Shown: piece by piece, positions 43,495 to 55,633 of the stretch
How the letters are laid out: each line of letters begins with the position of its first letter
How positions within the stretch are numbered: position 1 is the stretch's first letter
Origin: Puccinellia tenuiflora
Taxonomy: Eukaryota > Streptophyta > Magnoliopsida > Poales > Poaceae
Assembly: GCA_012064385.1 (NCBI GenBank)
Contig: QRDG01000816.1
Coordinates: 690,596-754,595 of the forward strand
Direction: 5' to 3'
Length of the DNA: 64,000 nucleotides
The notes under the pieces: generated by a model
The model's database searches: none
What the model saw: the letters and a program-made list of their open reading frames with translations, nothing else
What the model was told of the DNA's origin: nothing
Program-made: the position numbers and the translations under genes

Positions 43495-43680
43495 TTACTT
43501 GTCGTGCTTCCTACGTAGGTAGTCGCGGACGAACTGATCGCGGGCGAGCGTGCGCTCGCGCTGGGGCTCGATGTGGACGTAGGAGAGGTGAACGCCGTAG
43601 GCGAGGAGACCGGCGCCGAAGGCGAAGAGCGAGACGGTGGACAGCAGCTGCCGAGGAGTGGACGGGGAGCACCAGCCCAT
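43495..43680 (-). CDS. Small single-pass membrane protein upstream of nitrilase copy B
   Basis: 61 residues from ATG 43680 to TAA 43495: MGWCSPSTPRQL, one hydrophobic segment at about residues 14-33 (VSLFAFGAGLLAYGVHLSYV, Gly-rich), then a basic, charged tail ending YLRRKHDK. It is conserved with copy A, apart from a 4-bp frameshift there. Its stop is only 42 nt before the nitrilase ATG and in the same frame with no other stop between. The pattern (short N-terminus, one membrane helix, charged tail) is seen in small organellar membrane proteins; I do not recognise a named family. It may be an independent gene whose transcript runs into the nitrilase, or an upstream ORF of the nitrilase mRNA. 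Confidence 0.6.
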   Translation of the reverse strand: MGWCSPSTPRQLLSTVSLFAFGAGLLAYGVHLSYVHIEPQRERTLARDQFVRDYLRRKHDK

Positions 43681-43735
43681 CCGTGGGAGGTTTGGTGGGA
43701 GATTTTTATCTTTACTGTAAAGCCTGCATCCGTGG

Positions 43736-44177
43736 TATAGCTGGCCAAACGGGCCGGCCCGGCACGGCACGGCCCGGCACGCGGCCGGCACGGCCCGTAA
43801 AAGGCACGGCCCGTTAGGCACGTTAGCCAATCGTGCCGTGCCGGGCCGGCCCACGGGCCTTGAATCAATTCGTGGCACGGCACGGCGGCCCGTCAACGGC
43901 CCGGCTGGCACGTCAGTCACGGCCCATTTAGCGTAAATGTGGCCCAAAAATTGAAAAAAAAATAAAAATAGGTAAAAAAAATTAAAAAAATAAATAAAAA
44001 GCTAAACGGGCCGTGCCGTGCCGGCCCGCGTGCCTCAAACGGGAGCTGGGCACGGTACGGACCGGGCCCGTGCCGGGGCACGGCCCGTTAAGATCCGTGC
44101 CGGGCCGTGCCCGTGCCGTGCTTTAAAAACCGTGCTTCGGGCCGGCCCGCGAAGCACGGCCCGTTTGGCCAGCTATA
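43736..44177. mobile_element. hAT-type element with GGCCAAACGGGC ends
   Basis: Ends TATAGCTGGCCAAACGGGCC and its complement GGCCCGTTTGGCCAGCTATA, flanked by a perfect 8-bp duplication ATCCGTGG (43728-43735 and 44178-44185). 442 bp, filled with GGCACGGCACGGCCCG-type words around an A-rich centre. Non-coding. It lies immediately beyond the 5' end of the copy B homology. Confidence 0.93.
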
Positions 44178-44185
44178 ATCCGTGG

Positions 44186-44531
44186 TGAACGCCTGGTGTC
44201 CACCGAATTACATAAAGAATGTCACCGCAACAACTTTTCCTCTTTTCTCTCTCTCACCAAGTGCCAGAAACTAACAAGAAGGTGCCCGTCCCATTATTAA
44301 TGCGTCAGGCAAACACGATCCATCCAATATATACAACTAACATAGTTTTTTTTTGCATACGCGAACAAGACCAAAACAATTCCCACGATATTCTCAACAA
44401 CCGTTAACAAAATCAACAACCTGTGTCTTTTTCTTCTGTTTCGCAACTGTCGTGTACGCATGGGGCCGAAGCCGAAAGATAGAGTTATGTTGCCATTCCC
44501 TTTGGCCGCGCCTTGCACCTCAGCGTCATCT
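44186..44531. other. Unassigned interval between two hAT elements
   Basis: No recognised gene. The text leading into the next hAT element (CTTGCACCTCAGCGTCATCT) and that emerging after it (GCAGACTCCACGCACGCC) have a similar coding-like composition and would be contiguous without the insertion. Confidence 0.3.
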
Positions 44532-44539
44532 TCCACGCC

Positions 44540-45057
44540 TAAGGATGGCAATGGGTAGGGTATGGGCGGGGTAGAGCAATACCATACCCATACCCATATA
44601 GTCTATGGGTATAAAATTCTACCCATACCCTTACCCGCGGGATGAAAGTATACCCATACCCATATCCGACGGGTACCCGTACCCATTAGGTATCCGTTGG
44701 GTAGATCAAATAGTACACAAAATTTTCATATTTTTACATTTGTTGATAGAACATTTGACAACAAAATCAATTATCTCAACTCAATAACAGGTAGATGAAT
44801 ACATGACAATTATCTAATTTTGGAAATCACAATCTCATGATCATATCTAGTAAGTCAACTGATTAGTGTCCATATGTTAGTATAAATGGGTAGGGTATGG
44901 GTATACCCATGGGTACAGGGTTGTACCCATGCCCTACCCACGACTTGGCGGGTAGGATATGGGTACTGCCCATGGGTATAAAAATGTGCCCATACCCTCC
45001 CCATACGGGTATGGTACCCGCGGGTACCCGTACCCATGGGTAAAATTGCCATCCTTA
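44540..45057. mobile_element. hAT-type element with TAAGGATGGCAAT ends
   Basis: Ends TAAGGATGGCAATGGGTA and TACCCATGGGTAAAATTGCC-ATCCTTA are inverted, with a perfect 8-bp duplication TCCACGCC (44532-44539 and 45058-45065). The interior is dense in TACCCATACCC and complementary words on either side of an AT-rich centre. 518 bp, non-coding. Confidence 0.93.
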
Positions 45058-45065
45058 TCCACGCC

Positions 45066-46415
45066 ATCCGCGCAGACTCCACGCACGCCGACCGCCGCCT
45101 GAGCTATCGACTCTTCTATTTGCCGCCCTGTCTCCTCCATCACCTGCACCTGCCGCAGTTAGCCCCTGTGCCAAGGGAGCCGCGGCAGCAGCCAATGATC
45201 ATGCAGGCCAAGGCGCATGTCATCGTCTTCGAGGTAGGCGATGATTTCCTGTCGTTTCTCTGCCGCTGCCGATTTGTTCATCGTGATATGTTCCTTTCTT
45301 TTCTAAATGTTTTGACGAGATTACATGTGGTTTTTATGTATATATTATAGCAAAATTCGCCTCTACAGGTCTGATCGAGGTCTCCACTCAATTCTCCACA
45401 CACTAGCATCAATAGTCAAACAATTTCGTCTATTCAGGTATGTGTGTCCTAGATCGATGGTGGCCGCCGTCGTCATTCTCGAATGTGTGCTTCCCAAGCA
45501 TGAGAAAGTGCGAGCGCATTGGGCGGTAGCATGCATGCATCGTGCTGGCGCGCTGACGTCTCGTCGATCGGTGGCGGCTGTATTGTGTGGACCTCCGTGC
45601 ATGTTCTTCCTTGACTCGGGCAAGCACCAGGCACAGCACGATGACATGTTCTTGTTAATAATTCTAATCTCAACAGGATAAAACATTTTTAATCACGATT
45701 AGGTTGTGCGTAGTCCGATTAAACAATATTACTTCGGTACTATTTAGTGCCTAATCTCAAGTCACACTTTCAATCTGGTAAATGAAACGGAAGACACACA
45801 TGATCGTGTTGTAGTGTGTTTGTCTTCCTAGCATATTTCCACGTTTCTCCAAGGTGAACTATTTCAATTCGGCATTTTCCCTTGAGATTGAAACCCTGCT
45901 TTCATATAGCTAGATAGTTCCACTAACTGAGTTCAGTTAATATGTTTCAGGTTATGGACTATGAAATATGTTTTCATAATTCTTTGTAAAACAAAAATAG
46001 AGTTTAAAATAATGGATGACTTACAAAGGATTTTTGATTCAGGTGAACGGTTTGAAGTCAAAATTTGAAGATACTGATAGTCTGATTTAACCGGGTTTGT
46101 AGTTAATCTATGTACCCCATAATTACCTTAATGTATTTTTTAAATGTGTAGGTTCGTTTGGTTAATTATCTCATTGTTCAACTCCATTTCCTTTTACTAT
46201 CTGCCTTTCTTAAAAAATCCCGGCACTGTATAAAGCTTGATGTTTGCCTTACATTGGTTGATGTGCTTGTGACATTAGTTTGTTTAATTAAGGGAACATA
46301 GTCTCGGCCTCGATCGACATCAATTGATGCATGTAGCATTTTATTTCAAGTACGTTTAGTTTGGCATCACCCAACTAAACATGTGGTTTTATCTGTGGTC
46401 ACTACATGATTTTAC
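45066..46415. other. Unassigned interval, possible interrupted exon
   Basis: Removing the hAT element joins an open frame across 44531/45066 that continues as DRRLSYRLFYLPPCLLHHLH to about 45230, where GAG|GTAGGC could be a donor. The product is unrecognised. From 45700 on the sequence is AT-rich with no repeat or gene I can name. Confidence 0.25.
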
Positions 46416-49400
46416 TGTAATACCCCGTAGTTTAGAGAGTAGAAAGGGTAGAAATAGAATTTGTGCATTCGCATAGCATGCATCTAAAAATGCGGGAAAT
46501 TTTCGCGCTTTTGATTAAAAGAGATAAAGTGATCGATGTTTCGCTTGACTCGATGAATTAGGGTTTAGATCATCCTGTTGAGTGCAATAAACTTCGATAT
46601 GATCTTTATTCTTAACCTAATTGAAATCACAATCACAATAAATTAGTTATCGCTCGACAGACTAATTGGTCAAATTAGTCGATTGTCAAGGTGCGAGGAT
46701 ATTAGACATGACCTTTCCCAATTCTCAACACTTTTGAACACAATTAAATAATATGAAAGGATATAATTCAAATCAATTGAACACTTCATCATTCTACATC
46801 ATTCTTTATCCATTATCATCTTTTTACACATTCACATCAATATCATCACATAAGAATTAAGTTCTCATCTCAAATCATAAATTCATCCAAATTGAATTAT
46901 CATGTCATCATCTTATCTTTACATTCAATACATTATCAAATCCATATCTCACAATCTTAAATATCTTTCCATAAACCTTTAGAATCATAATGTCCAAAGT
47001 CCAATGAAATACAAACATGATCTTATTCAAATCTTACAAGTTCCCATATTGAAAGAATATTACATAAATAAATACCCCACAATTACCACTTCAAATATAA
47101 ATGTCCTATTGGATACAACAAATCAAATGGGATCATAGGAAAACTTTACAATTTGAATTGAAAGAATAATATTACAAACTTTTACAAAATGAGTACATAT
47201 CTCTAAAGAATAAATATAGCATTACAAAAAGAGGGAGGTAAATCCCTAAACGAAATCTTGATCTTCTCAACGAATCTGGGTCTTCTTATCTCCCAATCTT
47301 CTCAAATCCATTCCTGCAAGACAAATCAAGCAAGCAAGAAAGAAAACCACAAGTTGTTCTTCACAACTTCTCTAATTAAACTTGGGTGAAATTTAAAGGC
47401 TTTGTGTTATATAGAAGTAGTTTGGTAACAAGCCTTGCAACCTTGTTAACAGATTTCTTTTGTATGCATAAAAGCAATTGAATTTCAAATAAAAATAAAC
47501 AAGGACAAAAGGAAAGTTTCTTATGGTTAACATGTTTGCCTTCACCACAAGGGTGAGGCAATTTAATTTTGGAGCTTAACTAATGGATATTAGGAACTTG
47601 CCCTAATATCCAAATTTTGACTAGAGGGATCAATATTAAATCAAAGGCAACAATGGATCATTTCGATCATTTGTGACATCATGGATCAACTAGGCATCAA
47701 GAAGGCAGCAAGGGACATGATCCATTTGAGCAAGATACAAAGGCAACATGGGACAAGAGGCAACTTTGATCCATTTATCTTAGGCAACAAAGGCAGCTAG
47801 TCAATCCCTCTAATCTAGTCAAGTTCCTAATAAAAGAGAAAGCCCACATTTTAATATTTCTCCAATGATATTAATTATCAAAGAAGAAAAACCAAAAGAC
47901 AAAGCCCACCATCCTTAGGCCAAGGCCCATCTAAGAGATTTAGCCCACAAGCCCATCTAGTAACAAAAGCCACTTGGCATGCCCAAGAATAACTCCTACA
48001 AGAGGATAATACCAAACTTGAGTGGATAAGCTTGCCACATAGGAGAGTTATCCACAAGCAAAATATCTAAGTTAACTTGAACCCCAAGGAATGCTCATGC
48101 GTGAGGGCATGACAACAAGTAGCTTACTCACCCATGCAAAGCAAGAGTCACCACTTGAGGTGTCAACTTGTGAGGGATAGCAAGGCTCTATAAAAGAAAC
48201 CCTTGACAGCCATTTGCCCACTAAGAACCACGACATAATGATGACCAACAAATTTAGACTAGACCATTTTTATGTCCACTTCAGCAAGAGCACAAGAATA
48301 ACCAGCCGCACCACAAATTCTATCAGCAGCTAAACATACTCTTCCATATCATCCCTAGCATCTCAAGAACACCACCAAACCATGCTCAATCTTTAGAACA
48401 ACTAGGAAATAGGTCAAGCAACAAGGACAGGTTATCATCATTTTCCAGAAGACCAAGCTTCTCTCCAACAGCAGGTTACTAGGATCAAGAGCATTTAGAT
48501 GAGAGGGAGAGGGGGAAAGGAGAGATTTCTCTCAGATCTGCATAGAGTTGCTATGCTAGTTCATCACAGAGATTAAAGCACACAAGAGTATCTATTCTTA
48601 TCCAGAAACAAGGGCCTCAGCCTGTGCATCATGGGCAGGGGATGAAACCACAAATCTGAGCAAAGGCATATAGCAAATATTGCTAGTATCCACATCTGTT
48701 GGTAGCACAGATCCAGCATCTGGTTGCTGGGCACAATTCCCTAAAGGGAAAGGCACCTCAAGCAAAACCAGTGTAATAATAGACTGGAGATTGAGCAATA
48801 GCACATCTGTGCATTTAGAAGAAGCACAAGAAAGCATAAAAAGTTATCGAAAGCCTTAGTTATCAGCTAAACACCTGTGTAACTCATTTAGAGGCATCAC
48901 AGCATGCCAAGCTAAACTAATTAGCTATAGAAATTATCCTACACAGATCCCTGAGCACAGTCATAGCAACATATCAAGTAAAGTTCATCGGAGGCACATC
49001 TCTGAAACCAATGGTTCAGTGTAGCACACCTAATGCACTGTCTATGACAGTTAACTGAATCTATCAATGGACATAATTATCAGCTCAAAACCACATCCAT
49101 AGCCACTAGCTAAACCATCTCCAGTAATTAATACATAGGCCTCATAGCATCAGCTAGAGGGTAACACCAAAGCAGTAGCACAGAGCAATACCAGTGGCAA
49201 AATGAGCAGTTAGTGCTAATGGGCCAAACTGAAGATTTCTTCAGTTAACCAAAATTGACAGTGAGGAGCACGTCACTTTGCACATATCACTTCATCACCA
49301 GGATGAACTGGAACAGCACCGCATACCGCAGTTCATCGGCACAATGGCCGGTCCCAGAAGAAGAACTCACCTTGTTGAGTTGTAGCCGAAGCAGAGCATG

Positions 49401-52400
49401 GAGGAGCTGAAGTAGGCGTAGGTGAGGGAGACGTGCAGCCGTGCATCACCGTGGTTGCGGTGATGGCATCACCGCCATCCCGCCGGTGACAGCGGCACAG
49501 CAGCAGCGTCAGCAGCAGCACCACCACCACACCAAGACCACCGTCAGTGAGTAGCGAGTGAAGAGAGGGAGGCATGGCAGCGTGGCCGAGCCGAGACTCG
49601 AATAGATCGAAGTGCAGGCGATGAGGAGGCGACGCCGGGGGTTGCATCCATCGGGAAGCCATCCCGCCGGCATCGGAGACGAGTCGAGGTTGAAGAAGAT
49701 GACCCGGCGGCACTGTTAGGGAGCCGAGAGAACGGAGGAGAGCAAGCAGGGACAACCAAGGTGACGGGCTAGGGTTAGGGTTCAGCAAGGAGGCGCCCAA
49801 GTGAAGCACAGCTTAAGGGAGAGTGAGTGGGGAATCGGTGCAGGGAGCTCGGGTGGAGCCGGGCTGGTGACCGGCGGCGCTGGAGCTGGCCGATGACGGC
49901 CAGAGCAGAGCGTGGCGGTGGTGAATCGCCAGGGAGAAGAGGGGATCGAGCAAGGACTCGGGAGAGAGAGAGATGGGGAGTGGGCCGGCCTTGACCCGAA
50001 CCAGTTAGACCAGCCCAATAGGTCCGGTTGGACCAAGGACATTTTAGTCTTTTCACAAATTCAATCAAACCAATTCATAATTCAAAAATGAAAATTCAAA
50101 TAAATTCCTAAAAATAAATTAAAAATATGTTTCCAACTCAAAATTTTATAAGGATTTCAAATATGATTTTTATTTCATTTATTGAAAAAGTTTTCTTGAG
50201 TGAAAAAAAATCAAAGATCCTTAAGTGGATATGATTTGAATTATTTTCAAAAATAAATTATTTGAAACGATTTCTTATGTGAATAATTCAAAGATCCTTA
50301 AGTGGACATGAATTGAATTATTTACAAAAATTCAAGGATCCTTAAGTGGAAATGAATTGAACTATTTTCAAAAACAATTATTTCTTTAAAAAGAAAAACA
50401 ATTTGAGTAATAAGTTCAAAATATATAATTTGAACTTTATTACATTCTATAAATGACTGTCCTGTTACTCATCCTAGGTAAAACACACAAAGAAGAATCC
50501 ATCCAAAATCATTCACCCTTGTGTTGATAATATTGGAAAGTTAGTCAAGTAAATAAAATTTGAACAAATAACTACTTCATGATGTTAATGAAATGTTTTC
50601 TTAAAGGCATTAAGATTGATAACTTAAAATTGCAAATCTTGTTTTTCTAACAAAGAGAAAAGTATTTACTTGAATTCTTTACCTCAATAAAAGTGATAAA
50701 CACTTAATTCTAGATATCATAACAATTCAAAGTAATTTAACCAACCCACAAATTATAAGCACTAACTAATCCATAATCCTTAAAATCACTTCAGTTATCA
50801 AAGTATCAAGCAAAACAAAGCTTACACTTGTGAGCTTGGGTATTTTTGGGGATTTTACGATGCATCTCATATCTATGCATAATAGCATCTTGACAGTGTT
50901 TCCAGTAGTCCTTACCAGGATTACATTGCTATTTTCAGATCTCGGGGTTTTACCGCAAACCCTAGAACCCCGAAGGACATGAATTGCCACCTTTATCATA
51001 GGCAAGTTCATTCTTGCATACCGTTTGATGTATTTTTATCAAAGTACTTGCAAAGTTACCTATACGTTCCTTTCACTTGCATCAAAAAGAAAAAGTATTT
51101 TTGAATGAGATGGTATATACTATTGGTTGGCGATGGAACAATGGTAAGATGAATAGGTACGGTGTTCCATCGTATGGGAAGGTATATATCCTTAGGAACT
51201 AATAACCCCTGTTCCAGTGATCCTTTCGCCGTAGTGAAAGCATCAACCAACGGACTTTGTATGGGCGGGGTCAGTCAGAGGCTTCTTTTCTCATCCGCAT
51301 ATCCTCGGCAGGCCTACACCGGGTTGGGTCGTTGCGGCGGCCAACAGCGTGGAAGCGCGTGCTCTTCCTGCCCGACGGGGTAATTGGTGGGGAAGCTCGG
51401 GAGGGGTGATGGGTATGCGTGGAATATGATTCCCCTACCGCATCATAAATGGGCGGATGTGTGTTGATTTGGGAGAAGCTCCACATGACTGGATGTCCTG
51501 AGTCTTGGCTATAACACTCATGGAGTGTAAAGAGAGCATATATAAGGCCAGGCAACTGTTGGGTAAAGTGATGCAACTCTGCAGAGTCAAACAACAAATT
51601 TGTGATATCACAACCGTGTTCCCGAAATGGAACTACGAGATCGAGGCCGGAATGGAGTCCCATTTGGATTCACAAGACCGGTGGAGGCTGGGACATAGTT
51701 TTCAGAATAAAATCTATCCTTTGAAGAAATGTTTGCAAAAACTTGCATCTATGCCAAAGACCTGAGGTTTTGGTAGTAGCTAGTGCATGAAACACCTTAT
51801 CTCTATATATTCTGAACTTGCTGAGTAACGCTGTTACTCACCCCTTCCTATTTGACCCCCTGCTTAGACTTTTGGAGCCATCGCAAGAGATGTCAGTTAT
51901 CCATCACGATGAAGAGGAGGTCTTCCACAAGGAATCAAGTCGACCTGGTGGAGCTTGAAGGAGTTGACCGCTACTTCATCAACGGAAGAATGACGACAAC
52001 CATGGCAATGGAGGGGCAATGACAGCAGTGTCAATGGCATACATAAAGATCACACTACCAATGGAGGAGACAACATCTATTGCAAGGAGGAGTACAACCC
52101 TGGATAAAGATGTTCCAGACGGAATAGATTAGGGCTATGACAATAGTAGTAGTGGATTAGGAATAGAGCTAGAGCTAATCTCCAGCTTAGTGATACGAAT
52201 TGGATCTTTTCTGGATTTCATTTGTATGAGACTTGCTTTGATATAAAGGAGGTTCTCAAGATTTTGTATTGAATATTGTTGTAATCCTATAGTGCTACCT
52301 TGGACATGCTATGTTTCTGTTGTACTACTCTGAGGGATGTAATATTCACGGATGAGTCCTTCTGTGAGTGTTATGTCAACGACTTGCGCACTACAACATG

Positions 52401-52423
52401 CAGTGGTGTGCTGGGTCACCGCA
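46416..52423 (+). repeat. 6.0 kb 5' LTR of the LARD-like element
   Basis: Starts TGTAATACCCCGTAGTTTAG and ends ...GGTCACCGCA, giving TG...CA termini. Largely AT-rich, with a GC-rich island at 49330-50040 that keeps open frames on the minus strand (49333-49809 among them) but no known domain. Near its end is GCTGAGTAACGCTGTTACTC, a short foldback. Without the 3' LTR its exact borders rest on the TG start and the PBS only, and hidden nested insertions cannot be excluded. Confidence 0.65.
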
Positions 52424-52425
52424 GA

Positions 52426-52437
52426 TGGTATCAGAGC
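52426..52437 (+). other. Primer-binding site, initiator tRNA-Met
   Basis: TGGTATCAGAGC, the standard complement of the 3' end of plant initiator tRNA-Met, two bases after the LTR end CA. Confidence 0.93.
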
Positions 52438-55258
52438 AAAAGCGACCTTAGGTTTAAAACCCTTTTAGGTGACTTGTAGGTTGGTAAAGACTATAGGAAG
52501 TTATTTTATCTAAACTATATCTTTCTATAACTTATGGTGGTTATTCACTTGAGAATAATAACATCATACTTATATAGAGTTTTCTTATCTATTCTTCTAT
52601 AGGTATAGTACTTATCTATATTGTTTCTTTCTAAAGCTGCTATACCGGTTGAGACAATGTCCTATACAATAGATATATCAAAGAGTGTTATATCCCAAGT
52701 CGGTGATATCTATGTGGTATCATTGATAAGAGTATCCTATGAAGTAGATCCCTATCATGAGGTGATGATAGAGAAAGAAGAGAAGAGGGTGGTAATGGTG
52801 AGTGGATATACGAAGCCATGAAAGTTATGGTAAGTATGCCAATTCCATTGGAATGCATGATCGAAGTGGATGGTCGGACAATTAGAGGTACCAATTCACA
52901 GAGGATATGGAGTAGTGCACTTGTCCAAAAGTGAAGTATTATGGTATTCATGTATACCAATAGTACCCACACGAGTGATTGAGAGGTCACATAAGGCTAC
53001 ACTTGCTGAGATGAAAAAGTATGGAAGTACGCCAAGGCACAGAGACAAAGTTCAAGGACAAGAAGACTTAATTCCTTATTAACTGAGACGGAGATAAGTA
53101 TTCTTAGATACTAGGTCATAGTTATTCAATTGCGAATGGTCAATTGTGGTAAATACTTTGAGTGAAGGATAACCTGTCCCATAAGACAGTGAGGCAAGAG
53201 TTGTTATATAGAATAGGTCTATAAGGTAATATATACCTAATTTGTAGTGTATAGCATCTAAGCCTAGGTACTTGAGATGTTTCTACTCAAAGTACTACTT
53301 ATTTTATGGGCTTATGTTGCATGAGTGATATATAACTATATTTGGATTTTATTGGATCTTATTGGATTTTTGATTGACTAGATCTGGGCATGAAGTTTGA
53401 ACTTAATGTGCAAATGCATGTTGCAACATTTTGTTCTTTCTTGATGTTACTGGTCTAGAGGGTACATAGGTTAGTATGAGAGCGTTCTGAGTGATTAGAT
53501 TTGAGGCAGCAATGGAAACTCGCAAAGAGAAGGAAGTCAAAAGAAGACAGAAGTCAATGAAGCCGCTGATGGGGATGGACCATGTTCCACACCATTTTAG
53601 GATTTGGAGACATATTTTACTAGTATAAGGAAGGATGGAGGAACAAAGTAAGTTTGACCAAGAGTGTTACAAATAGCTGGACAAGGATTTACCAAAGATA
53701 ATGCAAGGAAAGCTACATCAGGAGACATAACCAAGAAGGAAGGTTATGAAGTCTTTGCATGTCAAGTCATGAAACCTTTTCATGGAAGTTCAAATTCAAG
53801 GATGAAGAAGGAAATATGCAGAATACATATGGATTTGTCGTAACTTGGTGGAAGAGGTTACATTTGGAGCAATAAGGAGGTATTGGTACTACTTGGATTG
53901 AGTTTGAGAAGGAGTTTAGTCGCACTTAGGTGTCTAAGAGTACCATAAGGTTGAAGATAAAGGAGTATAAACCCTAGAAGAACATGGATATTTTTAGTTC
54001 TTAAAGAATAAAAGGGGAGTTGATCATCTATTCTGAGGCATTACTAGAAACGGAAGTGCGGGAATCAACCGCCAAACAGGAGTTCATAATCAGAGATTGG
54101 ACAATTACAAGAAGATAACTTGGTGTTGGATACAGAGATAGTTTACAAGAAAGAGTTGATGAGAAGGACATCCAACAAATGAGGATAAAGCATGAGATGA
54201 GGGAAGTGAAGTATTTGGATGGAAGCACGTTGAAGTTCCAGAAAGGACATATCAATCATGTCAAGAAGTGAATTTACCAAAATTTAATGATGAAGAGAAC
54301 ATCAGGACCATGGGAGAAGAGTCTATTTTGTCGTGGATTGACGATAAGTCAAGAAGGTGGACCGATTTGGAAGAAGGTAGTTCACACATATGATGCCAAA
54401 GTACCAAAGTCATAGTCTATATCGGGAGTAACTATGGAGAAAGTTGTATAATCAAGAGGATGGACATCTTAGAGCCAACCATTGAGATGGTAGACATACC
54501 ATGTATTCTTTTGGAAACTGCTAGAAACCTGATAATAGTATCTCTTTATCGGAGAACGATACTGGGGATCCACAATATGTTGGATATACCTTGTGTTCTT
54601 CCTGAGACCATGAAGTATAGATAGTGGAAGTTTAAGCAGAAAGGTGAGTTACAAAGCTCGACTGAATGAAGTTGATTGAATGAAGTTCGATTGATAGACG
54701 GACATAATAAAAGAAGTCTTAGGAAATTCCAAGGGGGAGAGTGAACAAGTGTATTGGATAGAACTTGGGTTAAGACAACATGAAGTTTGGAAGAAAACTT
54801 GGACTGAGATAGTGTTGAACTTTATCAATGCTCTAGAAGTCCTTTGAAAGGATGAACATTGTCAGAAATCTTTACCTGATTCTGAAGTAAAAGAGGCAGA
54901 TGAGATTTGGAGGTTGAAAATCGCAAGGAATCCAGTGGTCATAGGAGCTATAACTAGAGGATCTAAAGTTGATGGAATAAAAAGAACCAGAGTTCAAGGA
55001 TGAGAAAGTATACCGTGTCAGAACCAGTATACGAGGAGATTGACATCCAAAGGATTGTACACCCTGAATACAAGTGACAGGAAGATCACTTGTAAGATAA
55101 AATATTCATGGTTGGATGGACTACCTTTGTCTAATCCATTCGAAGGAAGCAAACCACTTAGGAAGATTTATGTTCTATATAGCCAGTAAGGACAGTTATC
55201 TCAGAGGTTCTGGAGCTTAGGCGATGAGCTTACTATCAGAAATGAAGTTATCTCAGAG
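52438..55258. other. Non-coding internal domain of the LARD-like element
   Basis: No frame longer than about 75 codons and no gag, protease or polymerase motif. Purine-rich text (GAAGAAGG, GGAGACATA) runs throughout. An 18-base word AGTTATCTCAGAGGTTCT occurs at about 55195 and again at about 55247, just before the junction with the next element. Confidence 0.6.
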
Positions 55259-55582
55259 GTTCTTGGAGTCTAGGAGCCTACCCAAAAACCCTAGATCTGA
55301 AGATCAGCCAGTAGCCATTGTTAGCCACCTAGAGCTCGACAAGCTCTCCTTGTACTGTAAACTCTCCAAGCAGCGCAATACACAGAAGCAGGACGTAGGG
55401 GTTTTACCTCCACAACAGGGCCCTGAACCTGGGTAATACCTTGTGTCAATCTCTGCAGTGTCGTCCCCAGCGAGCCTGACGAGCACCGTCGCCGGAGCAC
55501 GTTGTGAATTGTTTGACTCCGTGTTCAGCCCCTTACACGATACCTTGGAGACACCCCTAGTTCCTGGGGCCAATCTCCGACA
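55259..55582 (+). repeat. Partial 5' LTR (lacks the upstream U3 part)
   Basis: Matches the 3' LTR from position 63603 onward and ends CAATCTCCGACA directly before the PBS. The first 700 or so bases of the LTR (equivalent to 62896-63602) are missing. The break lies about 38 bp downstream of the TATA box seen in the 3' LTR. Confidence 0.85.
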
Positions 55583-55583
55583 T

Positions 55584-55602
55584 TTGGCGCGCCAGGTAGG
55601 GG
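55584..55602 (+). other. Primer-binding site of the gypsy derivative
   Basis: TTGGCGCGCCAGGTAGGGG, the PBS text typical of RIRE2/Grande/Cinful-like grass elements, immediately after the LTR end. Confidence 0.85.
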
Positions 55603-55633
55603 GCTGAGGCGCGTCTTCATCCTCGACACAGCC

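Larger units (their letters stand above)
32702..43705. repeat. Segmental duplication, copy B (pairs with 9303-14790)
   Basis: Begins ATCATATAAATCTATGTTTT and follows copy A through the nitrilase gene and the upstream small ORF to GGTTTGGTGGGAG at about 43700. Private to copy B: the poly(A) retroposon at 32795-33914, a segment of about 105 bp at 35921-36026, and the Helitron-like insertion at 36166-42043. Both copies are in the same orientation, a tandem duplication about 23 kb apart start to start. Confidence 0.9.
46416..55258 (+). mobile_element. LARD-like LTR retrotransposon, 5' LTR and part of the internal domain
   Basis: A very long 5' LTR (46416-52423) is followed by a tRNA-Met primer-binding site and about 2.8 kb of internal sequence without any long open frame. 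The combination of LTR above 4 kb, Met PBS and non-coding interior is that of large retrotransposon derivatives known in Triticeae (Sukkula type is the nearest I know; family not proven). The element breaks off at 55258 where the next retrotransposon begins; its 3' LTR is not in the window. Confidence 0.7.

Noticed and set aside
49333..49809. A 158-codon minus-strand gene in the LARD LTR
   Set aside because: Proline/serine/leucine-rich with competing frames; lies in a GC-rich island of an LTR. Kept only as a remark in the LARD finding.
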